From Allobosea sp. 67-29 (GTDB lineage Bacteria > Pseudomonadota > Alphaproteobacteria > Rhizobiales > Beijerinckiaceae), in the NCBI RefSeq assembly GCF_001898115.1, contig NZ_MKSQ01000007.1, positions 159,315-223,314 on the forward strand: a DNA stretch of 64,000 nucleotides, in the 5' to 3' direction. Each line of letters begins with the position of its first letter. Within the stretch, counting starts at the first letter, position 1. Shown one piece after another: positions 1-8,298 of the stretch. The position numbers and the translations under genes were made by a program. The notes under the pieces were generated by a model. That model was not told where the DNA came from. It saw only the letters and a list, made by a program, of their open reading frames with translations, and ran no database searches.

Positions 1-3
1 GCC

Positions 4-2454
4 ATGGCGTCCTGCGGCATCCGCACGAAGGACAAGATTGAGCCGTCGAGCAAGATCATCCGGTTCCACGTCGAGGGCGACAAGAAGGGCACCAAGAACG
101 GGTGGCTGACCTTTCACGAGGACCATCCCGCGTCCGGCGCGTTCGGCTCGTACAAGCTCGGCCGCAGCGAGACCTGGACTGTCGACAAGCCCGAGCGCAT
201 GTCTCCGCAGGACCGCGCCGAAATTCAGCGCCGCATGGCCGAGACCCGCCGGCAGCGCGAGGAAGAACAGGCTCGGGCTCATGCCGCCTGTCGCGCTGCC
301 GCCGCGGCCATCGTGGCGGCGACCGAACCGGCGCGGCAGGATCACCCCTATCTGGTCAAAAAGAACCTGAACGTCACGGCTGGGCTCAGGCAGCTTGCTC
401 GTGATGTGAAATACGAGGTCACGGACGAGGAGAAGCCACAACGGACAGCCCGGAAGGGCGCGCTGGTCATCCCGATCTATGGCCCTGACAAGACGCTGCA
501 CAGCGTCCAGACGATCGATGGGCAGGGCCGCAAGCATTTCATCTATGGCACGAACAAGAAGGGCAATTATTGGTCTATCGGCAAGCTGACGAAGCGCATC
601 ATCATCGGCGAGGGCTATTCGACCTGCGCGACCGTGCACGCCGCAACCGGGTGCTGCACCGTCATCGCCTTCGATAGCGGAAACCTGCCGGCGGTCGCCA
701 AGGCCATCCGGGCGAAGTATCCCGACCATGAAATCGTGCTCGCGGCCGACAACGACCGGTTCACGATGGAGCCCGTTCCGAACCCCGGCATGACCAAGGC
801 TTGCGAGGCTGCGGCAGAAGTCGCCGGCCTTGTCGCCTGGCCCGAGTTCGATGACGGCGCCACGCTCGACGACGGCGGCACGCCGACCGACTTCAATGAC
901 TTGGCGGCCGTGCGCAAGAACCTCGAATCCGTTGCCGCTGCGTTCGCCGCGGCCGTCCCGCCGCACGACATCGAGAACCATGCGGACCCGCGCCGTGAGC
1001 GTCCTGCCCCACAAGCATCGGCGGCGCCGATCCCGCTTTCGGCTCCTTTCCGCGCCGAAATTTCGGAAGCCGCAGTGCGGGCGCTGCGCGCACGCGGTTT
1101 TGAATGGGGTTCGGAGGTCGAGGTCGCTGGCGCCTTTTGCCAGGCCGCGGCGCGCAGCCTCGGATCGCTCATCTATTCGGAGGGCCACTTCTGGACCTTC
1201 AACAGCCGTCATTGGGAACGGCTCGACGACCAAGCACTTCGCCGGGCTCTCCACATTCTGGACGGCGCCGAAATCGACCCGATGGGTAAAGCCTCTAAGC
1301 TGCTGAAGCTCTCGAGTCGTATGATCGACGGCGTACTTCGCGAGATGTCGGTTATGACGGGGGATGCTACCTTTTTCGAGAACCCGGCGCCGGGCGTACC
1401 GGCCCGCAACGGTCTTGTTCAGTTTGCCTGTGATGGGCGGGTGACGCTTGTTCCCCATGCTCCCGAGCATCGCCGCCGCTTTGTAGTCGATGCCGACTTT
1501 GAGCCTATCGTGACGCCCTACGAACCGCCAGGAGGCAGTCTTCTAGAACGGCTGTTCGCCGGCTCTTTCAAGGGCGACCATGATGCTCATGAGAAGGTCT
1601 CGCTGATTGCCGAGACCCTCGGCGCTGCTGCCGCGGGGCTGGCGACCCAGATTGGCCATCCGAAGGCGCTGCTCCTGTATGGAGCGTGCGCAGGCAACGG
1701 GAAGAGCGCGATTGCTGCCCTGTTCTCTGCGCTGCTGCCCGCCAACGCAGTTTGCAGCATTTCGCCGGCTGACATGAACGACAAGACGATGATCGTTGGC
1801 CTTGCCGGCTGTGCAGCCAACGTTGCTGACGAACTCGGCGGCAAAGCAATCGCCGGCGATATTTTCAAGCGAGCTGTGACGGGGGAAACCGTTCCAGGCA
1901 GGGACGTTTACAAGCCGAAGATGGAGTTCAAGCCAGTCGCGCAGCACGTTTTCACGACCAACAGCTTGCCGGACTTCGCAGGCGGCTTTGATCGTGGTCT
2001 GCAACGGCGTTTTATGGTGGTGGAATTCAGCCGGCCGATTCCTGCAGCTGAGATCGTCCCCAACATTGCAGAGCGGATTGCTCGGGAGGAATTGGAGGCC
2101 TTGCTAGGGTTCGCTGTCACTGGCGCATCGCGTTTGGTGAAGCGCGGCGGGTTTTCCGTTCCGGCGTCGTCCAAGGCCGCGCTTGATACCTGGTTGAGGT
2201 CTGACCCGTTGCAACAATGGTCCGAGTTCCATCTGCAATCGACTTCCGAGCCACCTCCCGGCGGTTGGCCCAAGACGAGAGAATTGTTCGAATCCTGCCG
2301 ACGCTGGATGCTCAATGAGGGCTACCGGGAAAGCTCGGTTCCCGCTCCGAACGTTTTCACGCAGCGCTTGCGGAGCATGAAGCTCATTCGCGACACGGTG
2401 CGGCGCTCGGACGGGGCGCGCGCCATCGGCGTCACCTTGGCGTCCGCACGCTGA
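4..2454 (+). CDS. Phage-type primase-helicase (Toprim plus SF3 helicase)
   Basis: The product would prime and unwind DNA for replication of the element. The N-terminal part has a charged, probably coiled-coil stretch (about residues 65-110). A Toprim-like domain follows at about 197-260, with the acidic motif GEG (202-204) and the DND triad (249-251). The C-terminal half is a helicase of the D5/SF3 kind found in phage and satellite primases. It shows Walker A GACAGNGKS (560-568), an acidic DE pair (609-610) and a sensor TTN (651-653). At 816 residues it is a full-size fused enzyme. The frame is open to the window edge, so the true start could lie further left. P4 alpha proteins have the same logic of a primase linked to a helicase. 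Confidence 0.85.
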   Translation: MASCGIRTKDKIEPSSKIIRFHVEGDKKGTKNGWLTFHEDHPASGAFGSYKLGRSETWTVDKPERMSPQDRAEIQRRMAETRRQREEEQARAHAACRAAAAAIVAATEPARQDHPYLVKKNLNVTAGLRQLARDVKYEVTDEEKPQRTARKGALVIPIYGPDKTLHSVQTIDGQGRKHFIYGTNKKGNYWSIGKLTKRIIIGEGYSTCATVHAATGCCTVIAFDSGNLPAVAKAIRAKYPDHEIVLAADNDRFTMEPVPNPGMTKACEAAAEVAGLVAWPEFDDGATLDDGGTPTDFNDLAAVRKNLESVAAAFAAAVPPHDIENHADPRRERPAPQASAAPIPLSAPFRAEISEAAVRALRARGFEWGSEVEVAGAFCQAAARSLGSLIYSEGHFWTFNSRHWERLDDQALRRALHILDGAEIDPMGKASKLLKLSSRMIDGVLREMSVMTGDATFFENPAPGVPARNGLVQFACDGRVTLVPHAPEHRRRFVVDADFEPIVTPYEPPGGSLLERLFAGSFKGDHDAHEKVSLIAETLGAAAAGLATQIGHPKALLLYGACAGNGKSAIAALFSALLPANAVCSISPADMNDKTMIVGLAGCAANVADELGGKAIAGDIFKRAVTGETVPGRDVYKPKMEFKPVAQHVFTTNSLPDFAGGFDRGLQRRFMVVEFSRPIPAAEIVPNIAERIAREELEALLGFAVTGASRLVKRGGFSVPASSKAALDTWLRSDPLQQWSEFHLQSTSEPPPGGWPKTRELFESCRRWMLNEGYRESSVPAPNVFTQRLRSMKLIRDTVRRSDGARAIGVTLASAR

Positions 2455-2480
2455 GCCATATGGCTGCCAAGACGCCTGTG

Positions 2481-2502
2481 AGTGTAGGTCTAGTGTAGGT
2501 CT
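2481..2502. repeat. Tandem 11-bp repeat
   Basis: Two exact head-to-tail copies of agtgtaggtct (2481-2491, 2492-2502) are followed by the first four bases of a third copy. The inverse of its core, acctacac, occurs at 2633-2640 beside the right arm of the inverted repeat. The copies lie 27 bp after the primase-helicase stop codon. Short iterated sites beside a replication gene can be initiator-binding sites; that role is an inference. Confidence 0.7.
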
Positions 2503-2512
2503 AGTGCGCCGA

Positions 2513-2669
2513 ATTTCGCCCTAACTTATTGAAAGTGTTTAGGTGGTGATAAGCGCACCAAAAATCTTTCTATAAACTTGGTTGTCCGGACTTTTCGGAC
2601 TCTCTCGCGCGTATAAAAGTTTTTGATGATCAACCTACACCTAAACACTTTCAATGAATTAGGCCGAAA
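2513..2669. repeat. Long imperfect inverted repeat after the primase gene
   Basis: The left arm (about 2513-2546) and right arm (about 2638-2669) are inverted copies. They share an 18-bp perfect core, cacctaaacactttcaat, on the right arm at 2638-2655. Pairing continues imperfectly for about 15 more bases. The spacer is about 90 bp and AT-rich, and it contains a smaller hairpin around tccggacttttcgga. No convincing gene lies in the 425 bp between the primase-helicase and the next gene, so this looks like a regulatory or replication site. Confidence 0.7.
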
Positions 2670-2879
2670 ATGCCCACACTCATCGAACACCCGGCAACAC
2701 TCCGCAAAAAGTGTCAACCAAGTCAGCCGCGTCATTATTTGTCGTTCTTATCATATAGATAGAATATTGTCACAAACGCATTCATTTTGATCGATAGCGG
2801 GTTGCCACTGATCCTTGATTTCTCCTTATATAGGCAAAGATCAACTTTCCAGATGCTCCAGAAATGCTAAATTCTCTGC

Positions 2880-3278
2880 ATGAGCACGAACATGTCCCCA
2901 ACCATCGATAGCGATCGCTTGGATCGTTACATCGCCGCCTCCGATGCGGCCCGCGCGGCCTGGGAGGATGGCAAGGAAGCGCTGAAAGACGCACGCGGCG
3001 TCCTCGCCGCCGAAAAAGGTCACTTGGCGCGGCTCGAACTGCACTTTGGCGGCCGACTCGATCCGAAACACCCGAACGTCAAGCACACCGTTGAGAAGAT
3101 GCGGGCCGCGCAGAAGGCAGTCACTGCCGCACAGCATAGGGTCGACGAATTGGCTTCGACGTTGCGCCGCGCCCGCGCGCTCGAAACAGCTTGTCGCGAT
3201 TTCGCGAACAAAAACGGCGTCAGAAACCGCGATGCTTACGACAGGCCGCGGACCATCTTCACCGGGTCACTGTCATGA
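2880..3278 (+). CDS. Hypothetical phage protein, 132 aa
   Basis: No family is recognised. The protein is hydrophilic and probably almost all alpha-helical, with alanine- and arginine-rich heptad-like stretches from about residue 20 to 110, suggesting a coiled coil. An in-frame ATG at 2892 is an alternative start; neither has a clear ribosome binding site. Its stop overlaps the ATG of the next gene (atga at 3275-3278), which supports co-translation and a shared role. It could be a structural or scaffold-like phage protein, but there is no direct evidence. Confidence 0.6.
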   Translation: MSTNMSPTIDSDRLDRYIAASDAARAAWEDGKEALKDARGVLAAEKGHLARLELHFGGRLDPKHPNVKHTVEKMRAAQKAVTAAQHRVDELASTLRRARALETACRDFANKNGVRNRDAYDRPRTIFTGSLS

Positions 3279-3916
3279 AAATCCGTAGCCTCGCCTCATC
3301 GCTTGCCAACGCCGTTTCTGCACAGCGCTCGGCGGCGCAGGAAATCCAGAGGAATTTCGACGAGATCAGAAGCCGGATTCGCGAAATCCGCGGCCAGCTT
3401 CGGGATGCCCATTCCGCTGCACCTGATACGGCAGGCATCCGCGAGCGAGCAACGATCGTAGTCTCGCAACTCGCCGACGAGGCTCGTGGCCGCATCTACT
3501 TTCAGCATCTCAGGACCGAGGCGGACGAATTCGACGCCGCGACCTTCATCAAAAGCGCGGCAACCGTTTCAATACTGCACGCGCCACCTTCTGTTGGCGG
3601 CGGCACCGGCCTCGGCTTCACGTCGAAAACGAACGTGACCCCCCTCCACCTGGAGGCGCTACTGCGCCCGGATGACTTGACTGCGATGCTGGTTCGGGAA
3701 GCTGAAGCCGGCTTCGAAGGAGCTTCGGAACTCAGGTTGTCAACGAAGGAGCGCGAAGCTCTCATTCAACGTCTGACCTCTGAACTCGACGAGCTTGAGC
3801 GCGCGGACGAGGCTGCCTGCCGGGAAGCTGAATCAGCTGGCTTCAACGTCGAGCGACGTACCGATGCAGATCCGCGTTGGCTGCTCGCTGCCGACTCCGA
3901 CCTGCGAGCGGCGTGA
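3275..3916 (+). CDS. Hypothetical phage protein, 213 aa
   Basis: No family is recognised. I chose the ATG at 3275 because it forms an atga overlap with the upstream stop; the frame is open further upstream (ATG at 3191), but that start would lie inside the preceding gene. The sequence is charged and helical, with likely coiled-coil segments at the N-terminus (residues about 10-40) and near residues 165-200. A glycine-rich loop (VGGGTGLGF) sits in the middle. It forms a tight pair with the preceding gene. Confidence 0.6.
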   Translation: MKIRSLASSLANAVSAQRSAAQEIQRNFDEIRSRIREIRGQLRDAHSAAPDTAGIRERATIVVSQLADEARGRIYFQHLRTEADEFDAATFIKSAATVSILHAPPSVGGGTGLGFTSKTNVTPLHLEALLRPDDLTAMLVREAEAGFEGASELRLSTKEREALIQRLTSELDELERADEAACREAESAGFNVERRTDADPRWLLAADSDLRAA

Positions 3917-4026
3917 CATAAATATTCTCGCGGGTCCTTGGATGGACACCCCCCTACACGGGTGAACGCAGCCGCGTGCTTTCGTTCACGGCCAAGCGTT
4001 TTGCCACTGAACGAATCTCAATTCCT

Positions 4027-4064
4027 CGCGCGTACGCTCGCGCATAATGCGCGCAAGCGCGCGG
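4027..4064. promoter_or_regulatory. GC-rich hairpin upstream of gene 4097
   Basis: The arms cgcgcat (4039-4045) and atgcgcg (4047-4053) are exact inverted copies, extended outward by further imperfect gcgcg pairing. The hairpin lies in the 180-bp gap between two phage genes and has no T-run on either side. It may be a terminator-like or regulatory structure; nothing more can be said. Confidence 0.4.
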
Positions 4065-4096
4065 AAACTGTAGTGCTCTAACCGGCAGGTTTCTCC

Positions 4097-4684
4097 ATGA
4101 AGCATTCCGCTAGACCAACCGTCCCTCAACTCGCCGCCGGTCACCCACCGTCATCGACCCGTCGCGTTGCTCTCGATCGCGCGCAGCGTTTTGCCCTCGC
4201 TCTGGCCGAACAAGCCGAGCGAGCTCGCGTGGAAGCAATGACGCCTGCAGAGAGAGCGTCCGATTTGTCCAGTAAAGCGGCCTGGGCGCGCCACGAGGCT
4301 CGTGAACTCGAGCAGCAATTGGCACTGGACGAAATTGAGCGCGAGCGACGCGCCAAGCTCCGGGCTCTCATACCTGCTCGGGCGGTGTCCGAGCTGGAAA
4401 AGGCCGTTGCCGCTGCCCAAGCGCGAGCAGCCGAACTGACGAAGCTCGGCGCTTTCGCTGCAAAATACGGAGCCCCCTTCGACGTCGCCGCTGCGATTGC
4501 GAGCCCCATCACGCTCGACGCTGCTCGCAATCAGGTCATGGACGCCATGGCCGCAGAAAGCGAACGCTATTCCATTCGCCCGTATTCGTCAGCGTCTAGC
4601 GCGCAGGCCGAGAACCACGCCGCCGGCTGGGATCGGGCCCTTTCCACTGTCGCCGCCCGCCGCGGCGTGCAGCCCGCCGCGTGA
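4097..4684 (+). CDS. Hypothetical phage protein, 195 aa
   Basis: No family is recognised. The N-terminal 25 residues look disordered. Residues about 25-115 are rich in Ala, Glu and Arg and predict as a long helical coiled coil. The C-terminal part is mixed. The stop codon overlaps a possible GTG start of the next gene (gtga at 4681-4684). Its place two genes ahead of the tape-measure gene suggests a virion or tail-assembly role, by position only. Confidence 0.6.
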   Translation: MKHSARPTVPQLAAGHPPSSTRRVALDRAQRFALALAEQAERARVEAMTPAERASDLSSKAAWARHEARELEQQLALDEIERERRAKLRALIPARAVSELEKAVAAAQARAAELTKLGAFAAKYGAPFDVAAAIASPITLDAARNQVMDAMAAESERYSIRPYSSASSAQAENHAAGWDRALSTVAARRGVQPAA

Positions 4685-5037
4685 CGGCTCATCGCGAGAA
4701 TGCGCCTATGAATGTCACAAATTTCCATGCGCACCCTCGCACTGCAGAGGCGCGCGCTATCCTCGTCACGCTGCATCTGCATGTGAAGCCGGTAATGATC
4801 GACGGAAAAGCCGTGTGGTCTATCGACCTGCGTGACGCAGCCGGCGGAGCTGCCGCGCTGCAGGCCGCACGCAATGCCGGTGGCGGGGATACCGATCAGG
4901 GAACCGCTGCATTCCTGCGCATGTCCGGTCTCACTCTGTCGCAGATGCTCGCCCTCGACGCGGACGAACTCATGCGATGCCTCATGGTCGCGCTGACACT
5001 CGCCGAGGTTGCCAGCGCCATCGCGAACGAAGGCTGA
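4681..5037 (+). CDS. Small protein before the tape measure, possible tail chaperone
   Basis: The product is 118 residues from the GTG that overlaps the previous stop, or 109 residues from the ATG at 4708; the overlap favours the GTG. No family is recognised with confidence. In many tailed phages the gene directly ahead of the tape-measure gene encodes a tail assembly chaperone. The C-terminal segment (LTLSQMLALDADELMRCL) has the leucine- and acid-rich look of such proteins. No frameshift heptamer of the gpG/gpGT kind was identified. Function is inferred from position only. Confidence 0.5.
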   Translation: MTAHRENAPMNVTNFHAHPRTAEARAILVTLHLHVKPVMIDGKAVWSIDLRDAAGGAAALQAARNAGGGDTDQGTAAFLRMSGLTLSQMLALDADELMRCLMVALTLAEVASAIANEG

Positions 5038-5038
5038 A

Positions 5039-7021
5039 ATGTCCGCCGCTGCAACCGCGAAAGTCACGGTCCGCCTTCTGGATCAATTCACAGCCCCGTC
5101 GCGCATCGTGCAGAATTCGATGCGCGCGATGCTCGGGAATATGCGGGCGCTGTCAGGCGCGCGCATCGGCATCGGAAAGCAGCTTGAGGCCGCCACGGCG
5201 CGCGCGAAGGAGTTGCGGTCGTCGCTGATGGGCATCGGCGCAACGAGCCTAGTCGCTGCCTACAGCGTCAAGCGCCTGATGAAATCCGGCATCGACCTTG
5301 AGACGGTCATGATGGATATCCGCCAGAAGGCGGACCTGACGTCCGAAGCCACCGCGGCAATGCGCGATCGCATTCTGCAGATCGCTCCCACGGTCAACAA
5401 GTCGGCAGGCGAAGTCGCCAAAGGCGTAGACTTCCTGATGAGCGCCGGCCTCGACCCTGCCCGCGCAATGGAGATGATCCCTGCCATCGGCAAGGCGGCA
5501 ACGGCGTTTGGCGCCAACATCGAGGATATTGCCAAGTCTAGCTATGCTGCGATCGACAACCTGAAGGTGCCGGCCAAAGAGCTTGCTCGCACGCTGGACA
5601 TCATGGCCGCGGCAGGCAATGCCGGCAGTTTCGAACTAAAGGATATGGCGCAGTATTTCCCGCAACTGACTGCTGCGGCCGAAGCTCTCGGGATGCGAGG
5701 AAACACAGGCGTTGCCAGGCTGGCAGCGGCGCTGCAAATCGCGCGGAAAGGTGCTGGCGACGCGTCGAGCGCGGCCACAAACACCGCGAACGCGATGCAA
5801 AAGATCGTCAGCCCGGAGACAACGAAGAAGTTCAGGAAATTCGGCATCGACATCCGCAAGGAGCTTAAGAAAACTCAGGAATCGGGTGGCGATGTATTCG
5901 AGATGCTGGTCAACCTGACACGAAAGGCTGTGAAGGGGGATATCTCAAAGCTTGGCGATTTGTTTGAAGATGCGCAGGTTCAGAATTTCCTGCGGCCAAT
6001 GATCGCAAACCCCGATGAATACAAAAAAATTCGCGACAAGTCGGCAGCGGCAGATGGCGTTGTCGAGGATGATTATCGCAATCGGATGACGACGCTCGCT
6101 GAGCGTCTGAATCGCCTTATGAACGCGTTCGATACGCTAACGATCAAGATCAGCGACGCGCTTGCACCATGGATTGGGGCGCTTGCGGACAAGGTCGCAC
6201 CGCTCGTCGATTACGTCTCCGAACTCGCTGGCAAATATCCGGGCTATACGGCGGCCATCGTCGGCGTGACGACCGCCCTGGCCGGTCTTGCCGCGACTAT
6301 TGCCGTCGTCCGCCTTCTGGCGGCCGGGCTCGCAATCGTCGGGCTCAAGGGAGCCAGCGGGCTCTTGAATTACCTCGCCCCAAAGGCGCCCCGGCCAGGT
6401 CAGCAGGCGCCGGGAGCCGTCCCGACCAGCGCGCCCAAAGCAGGAGCCGCCGAGGCCACCCCGAAGATCGCGACGAAGCCAGGCCCCATGCGGCCGAGCC
6501 AGCTAGAGACGGCCCGGCAAGGCATCGCGCGCATGAACGCGCCGGCAACCGCGCTCGGCCGTCTCGTTGGCGGGCTCAAGAACGGCGTTGTCGGCGCGCT
6601 GGCGTATTACTTCGGCAGCAAGGCGATTGATGCCGGATTCGATGCATTGCCGAAGCCGAATTACCCGAAGGGATACGACCCCGATGCCGAAATGAACATG
6701 GGGATCGTGGATCGCGTCAAGCGCCTGTGGAACGGATCACCTGACAGCGAAAAGCCTATTGGCGCGCCGGACGCGAATGCTCCCGACGCCGTGCCAGCGC
6801 CCAACGCGAAGCCGAGCGGCGTCGCCGCCGGCACCGGCCTCGGTCAGGGGATCAAGGAAGGGCTGGCTGGGCAGCGCCCAGCCGTTATGGACGAGGTCGA
6901 CGCTATGATCGCTGCGGTACAAGCTAGGCTCGCTGCCGCGGGGTTGAAGCTCAGTGTAACGCCGCAGCTCGAAGGCGGCGGAGCGGCGTTGCGCTCGCTG
7001 CATTCGGATGCCGGGTTCTGA
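5039..7021 (+). CDS. Phage tail tape measure protein
   Basis: The product sets tail length and is ejected with the DNA. It has 660 residues from the ATG at 5039, which has a gaagg ribosome binding site six bases upstream; the longer frame from 5009 runs into the preceding gene. Residues about 70-290 match the TP901/PhageMin core: GIDLETVMMDIRQKADLT, then alternating helices with APTVNKSAGEVAKGVDFLMS. A hydrophobic stretch near residues 405-445 is the usual membrane-active segment. A Pro/Ala-rich linker follows at about 455-500. The length is moderate, implying a short or medium tail. The stop overlaps the next start (tgatg). Confidence 0.9.
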   Translation: MSAAATAKVTVRLLDQFTAPSRIVQNSMRAMLGNMRALSGARIGIGKQLEAATARAKELRSSLMGIGATSLVAAYSVKRLMKSGIDLETVMMDIRQKADLTSEATAAMRDRILQIAPTVNKSAGEVAKGVDFLMSAGLDPARAMEMIPAIGKAATAFGANIEDIAKSSYAAIDNLKVPAKELARTLDIMAAAGNAGSFELKDMAQYFPQLTAAAEALGMRGNTGVARLAAALQIARKGAGDASSAATNTANAMQKIVSPETTKKFRKFGIDIRKELKKTQESGGDVFEMLVNLTRKAVKGDISKLGDLFEDAQVQNFLRPMIANPDEYKKIRDKSAAADGVVEDDYRNRMTTLAERLNRLMNAFDTLTIKISDALAPWIGALADKVAPLVDYVSELAGKYPGYTAAIVGVTTALAGLAATIAVVRLLAAGLAIVGLKGASGLLNYLAPKAPRPGQQAPGAVPTSAPKAGAAEATPKIATKPGPMRPSQLETARQGIARMNAPATALGRLVGGLKNGVVGALAYYFGSKAIDAGFDALPKPNYPKGYDPDAEMNMGIVDRVKRLWNGSPDSEKPIGAPDANAPDAVPAPNAKPSGVAAGTGLGQGIKEGLAGQRPAVMDEVDAMIAAVQARLAAAGLKLSVTPQLEGGGAALRSLHSDAGF

Positions 7022-7626
7022 TGACACCTACCGAACGTCGTCTGCGTGAAGAGATCGATCAGCTTCGCGAGGAAAGCCGCTGGCTCAGGGAATTGCTACG
7101 CCCGCCTGAGTTCCTACCAGCGGTCTTCCGCTTCACGGCGCTCGAAGAGCGCGCTTTCAAGGCACTTCTGAACCGCGATCAGTGGCCCCGTGAATCGCTG
7201 CACAACGTCACCTATGACGAGCACAACGATAGAGACCTGCCCGACATCAAAGTTATCGACGTGATGATCTGCAAGATGCGGAAGAAGCTCAAGCCGCTCG
7301 GCGTCGAGATTGAGACGCTGTACGGGCAGGGATACCGCATCTCATCGGAACATAAGCAGCGGGTTCGTGACGTCATTGCAGCCGAGTACGCCAAGGAAAT
7401 GGCTGCAGCAGACGCCATCCGCGCAAAGGGTATCCCTGTCGCCGGCGAAAGCGAGCGGCAGGGCTGGGTTGAGGTCGCCGAGGACATCAGCCGTCCCCGA
7501 CAGATCGTCTCTGCGAGGCCTCAAAGCACTCAACATCGTCCAGCCGGTACAGTATCCGACCGCCGAATTTCACGAAGGACGGCCCTTGCCGACGCGAGCG
7601 CCAAGCCGCAAGGGTACCCGGCGTGA
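7021..7626 (+). CDS. Winged-helix DNA-binding protein (OmpR/PhoB C-terminal type)
   Basis: Residues about 35-115 match the effector domain of OmpR/PhoB regulators. A helix is followed by the recognition region LPDIKVIDVMICKMRKKL and the wing ETLYGQGYRI. There is no receiver domain; a short coiled coil (residues 5-28) precedes the DNA-binding part. The ATG overlaps the tape-measure stop by one base, so it is translated with tail genes, an odd place for a regulator. The last 47 codons run antisense to the excisionase-like gene at 7487-7693, and this tail is low-complexity, so the functional C-terminus probably ends near residue 155. Confidence 0.7.
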   Translation: MTPTERRLREEIDQLREESRWLRELLRPPEFLPAVFRFTALEERAFKALLNRDQWPRESLHNVTYDEHNDRDLPDIKVIDVMICKMRKKLKPLGVEIETLYGQGYRISSEHKQRVRDVIAAEYAKEMAAADAIRAKGIPVAGESERQGWVEVAEDISRPRQIVSARPQSTQHRPAGTVSDRRISRRTALADASAKPQGYPA

Positions 7627-7693
7627 CTGCACCCGCCCATCGTTTGCTGAGCTCAGATGGCGTTAGATACTCCACCTCGCCGGCGTTACGCAT
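7487..7693 (-). CDS. Excisionase-like / AlpA-type helix-turn-helix protein
   Basis: This 68-residue protein matches the HTH_17 (excisionase, MerR-like) pattern: YLTPSELSKRWAG, then TPGTLAAWRSRRQGP, SFVKFGGRILYRLDDVE. Such proteins act as recombination directionality factors or activate integrase or replication promoters. The ATG at 7693 overlaps the stop of the upstream minus-strand gene by 8 bp; a longer frame exists upstream but lies inside that gene. The 3' end overlaps the convergent winged-helix gene by 140 bp. Together with the integrase it would control excision, although it lies about 3.5 kb from that gene. Confidence 0.75.
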   Translation of the reverse strand: MRNAGEVEYLTPSELSKRWAGAVTPGTLAAWRSRRQGPSFVKFGGRILYRLDDVECFEASQRRSVGDG

Positions 7694-8096
7694 TGGTCTG
7701 GCGACCGCGGACGCGATCCTCGGAGCTCGGCAGCCGCCATCCGGCATAGGCCAGCGAGCGGATCCCCTCATCGATCGAACGCAGCCACTGCCTTGCCGCC
7801 CCGTCACCCAAGGACGACGCCATCTGATGGGCGAGCTCAGCAATCGAAGCCTCGAAACCCTCTGGCGTCGTTGGCACGGCGACCCGGACAGCTTCCAAGT
7901 CGCCCTCAAATCTTTCGCACCAAGCGTCAAACTGGTCGGGCGACTGATCGAACTGGCTCGTATTCTCCTCATAGCTCCTACGTGTCCGATGAAATTGCTT
8001 CAAAGCGTCGAAAACCGGGTCAGCCGAACAGTCACCAAAATCCCGGACAAGGCTTTCGCTGATGTCCCTAAGCGTCGGAATTTCGTGTTTACGCAT
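7686..8096 (-). CDS. Hypothetical phage protein, 136 aa
   Basis: No family is recognised. The protein is acidic and helical. The start is well supported by a ribosome binding site (aggaga, the complement of 8104-8109) seven bases upstream of the ATG. It overlaps the excisionase-like gene, so the two form a minus-strand operon transcribed away from the gpD gene. Its partner suggests a control function, but the sequence shows no DNA-binding motif. Confidence 0.6.
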   Translation of the reverse strand: MRKHEIPTLRDISESLVRDFGDCSADPVFDALKQFHRTRRSYEENTSQFDQSPDQFDAWCERFEGDLEAVRVAVPTTPEGFEASIAELAHQMASSLGDGAARQWLRSIDEGIRSLAYAGWRLPSSEDRVRGRQTNA

Positions 8097-8298
8097 GGAT
8101 TAGTCTCCTGATTGCTTTCGCACAATAAGGATTGATCAAATTCGTATACGAGTCAAATAATGCGAACGATTTGTAATATGCAAATTATTGTTTTTCGTAC
8201 CCGCATTGTAATTCAAATACTTAGTTCAAACCCGAAGTGTAACTAATTTTGCCTAGAATTATCGTCTGAGCGAATCGTAAATTTTTCGGGGGTGCCTC
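8097..8298. promoter_or_regulatory. Divergent, AT-rich control region with palindromes
   Basis: This 202-bp region separates the minus-strand pair from the plus-strand gpD gene and is far richer in A and T than its surroundings. It contains two perfect palindromes close together: ttgatcaa (8132-8139) and tcgtatacga (8142-8151). They are suitable as operators for a dimeric repressor. No clear -35/-10 pair could be fixed. Confidence 0.5.

Noticed and set aside
2481..2669. CRISPR-like array
   Set aside because: Only two short tandem copies with no spacers; no CRISPR array or cas gene is seen anywhere in the window.
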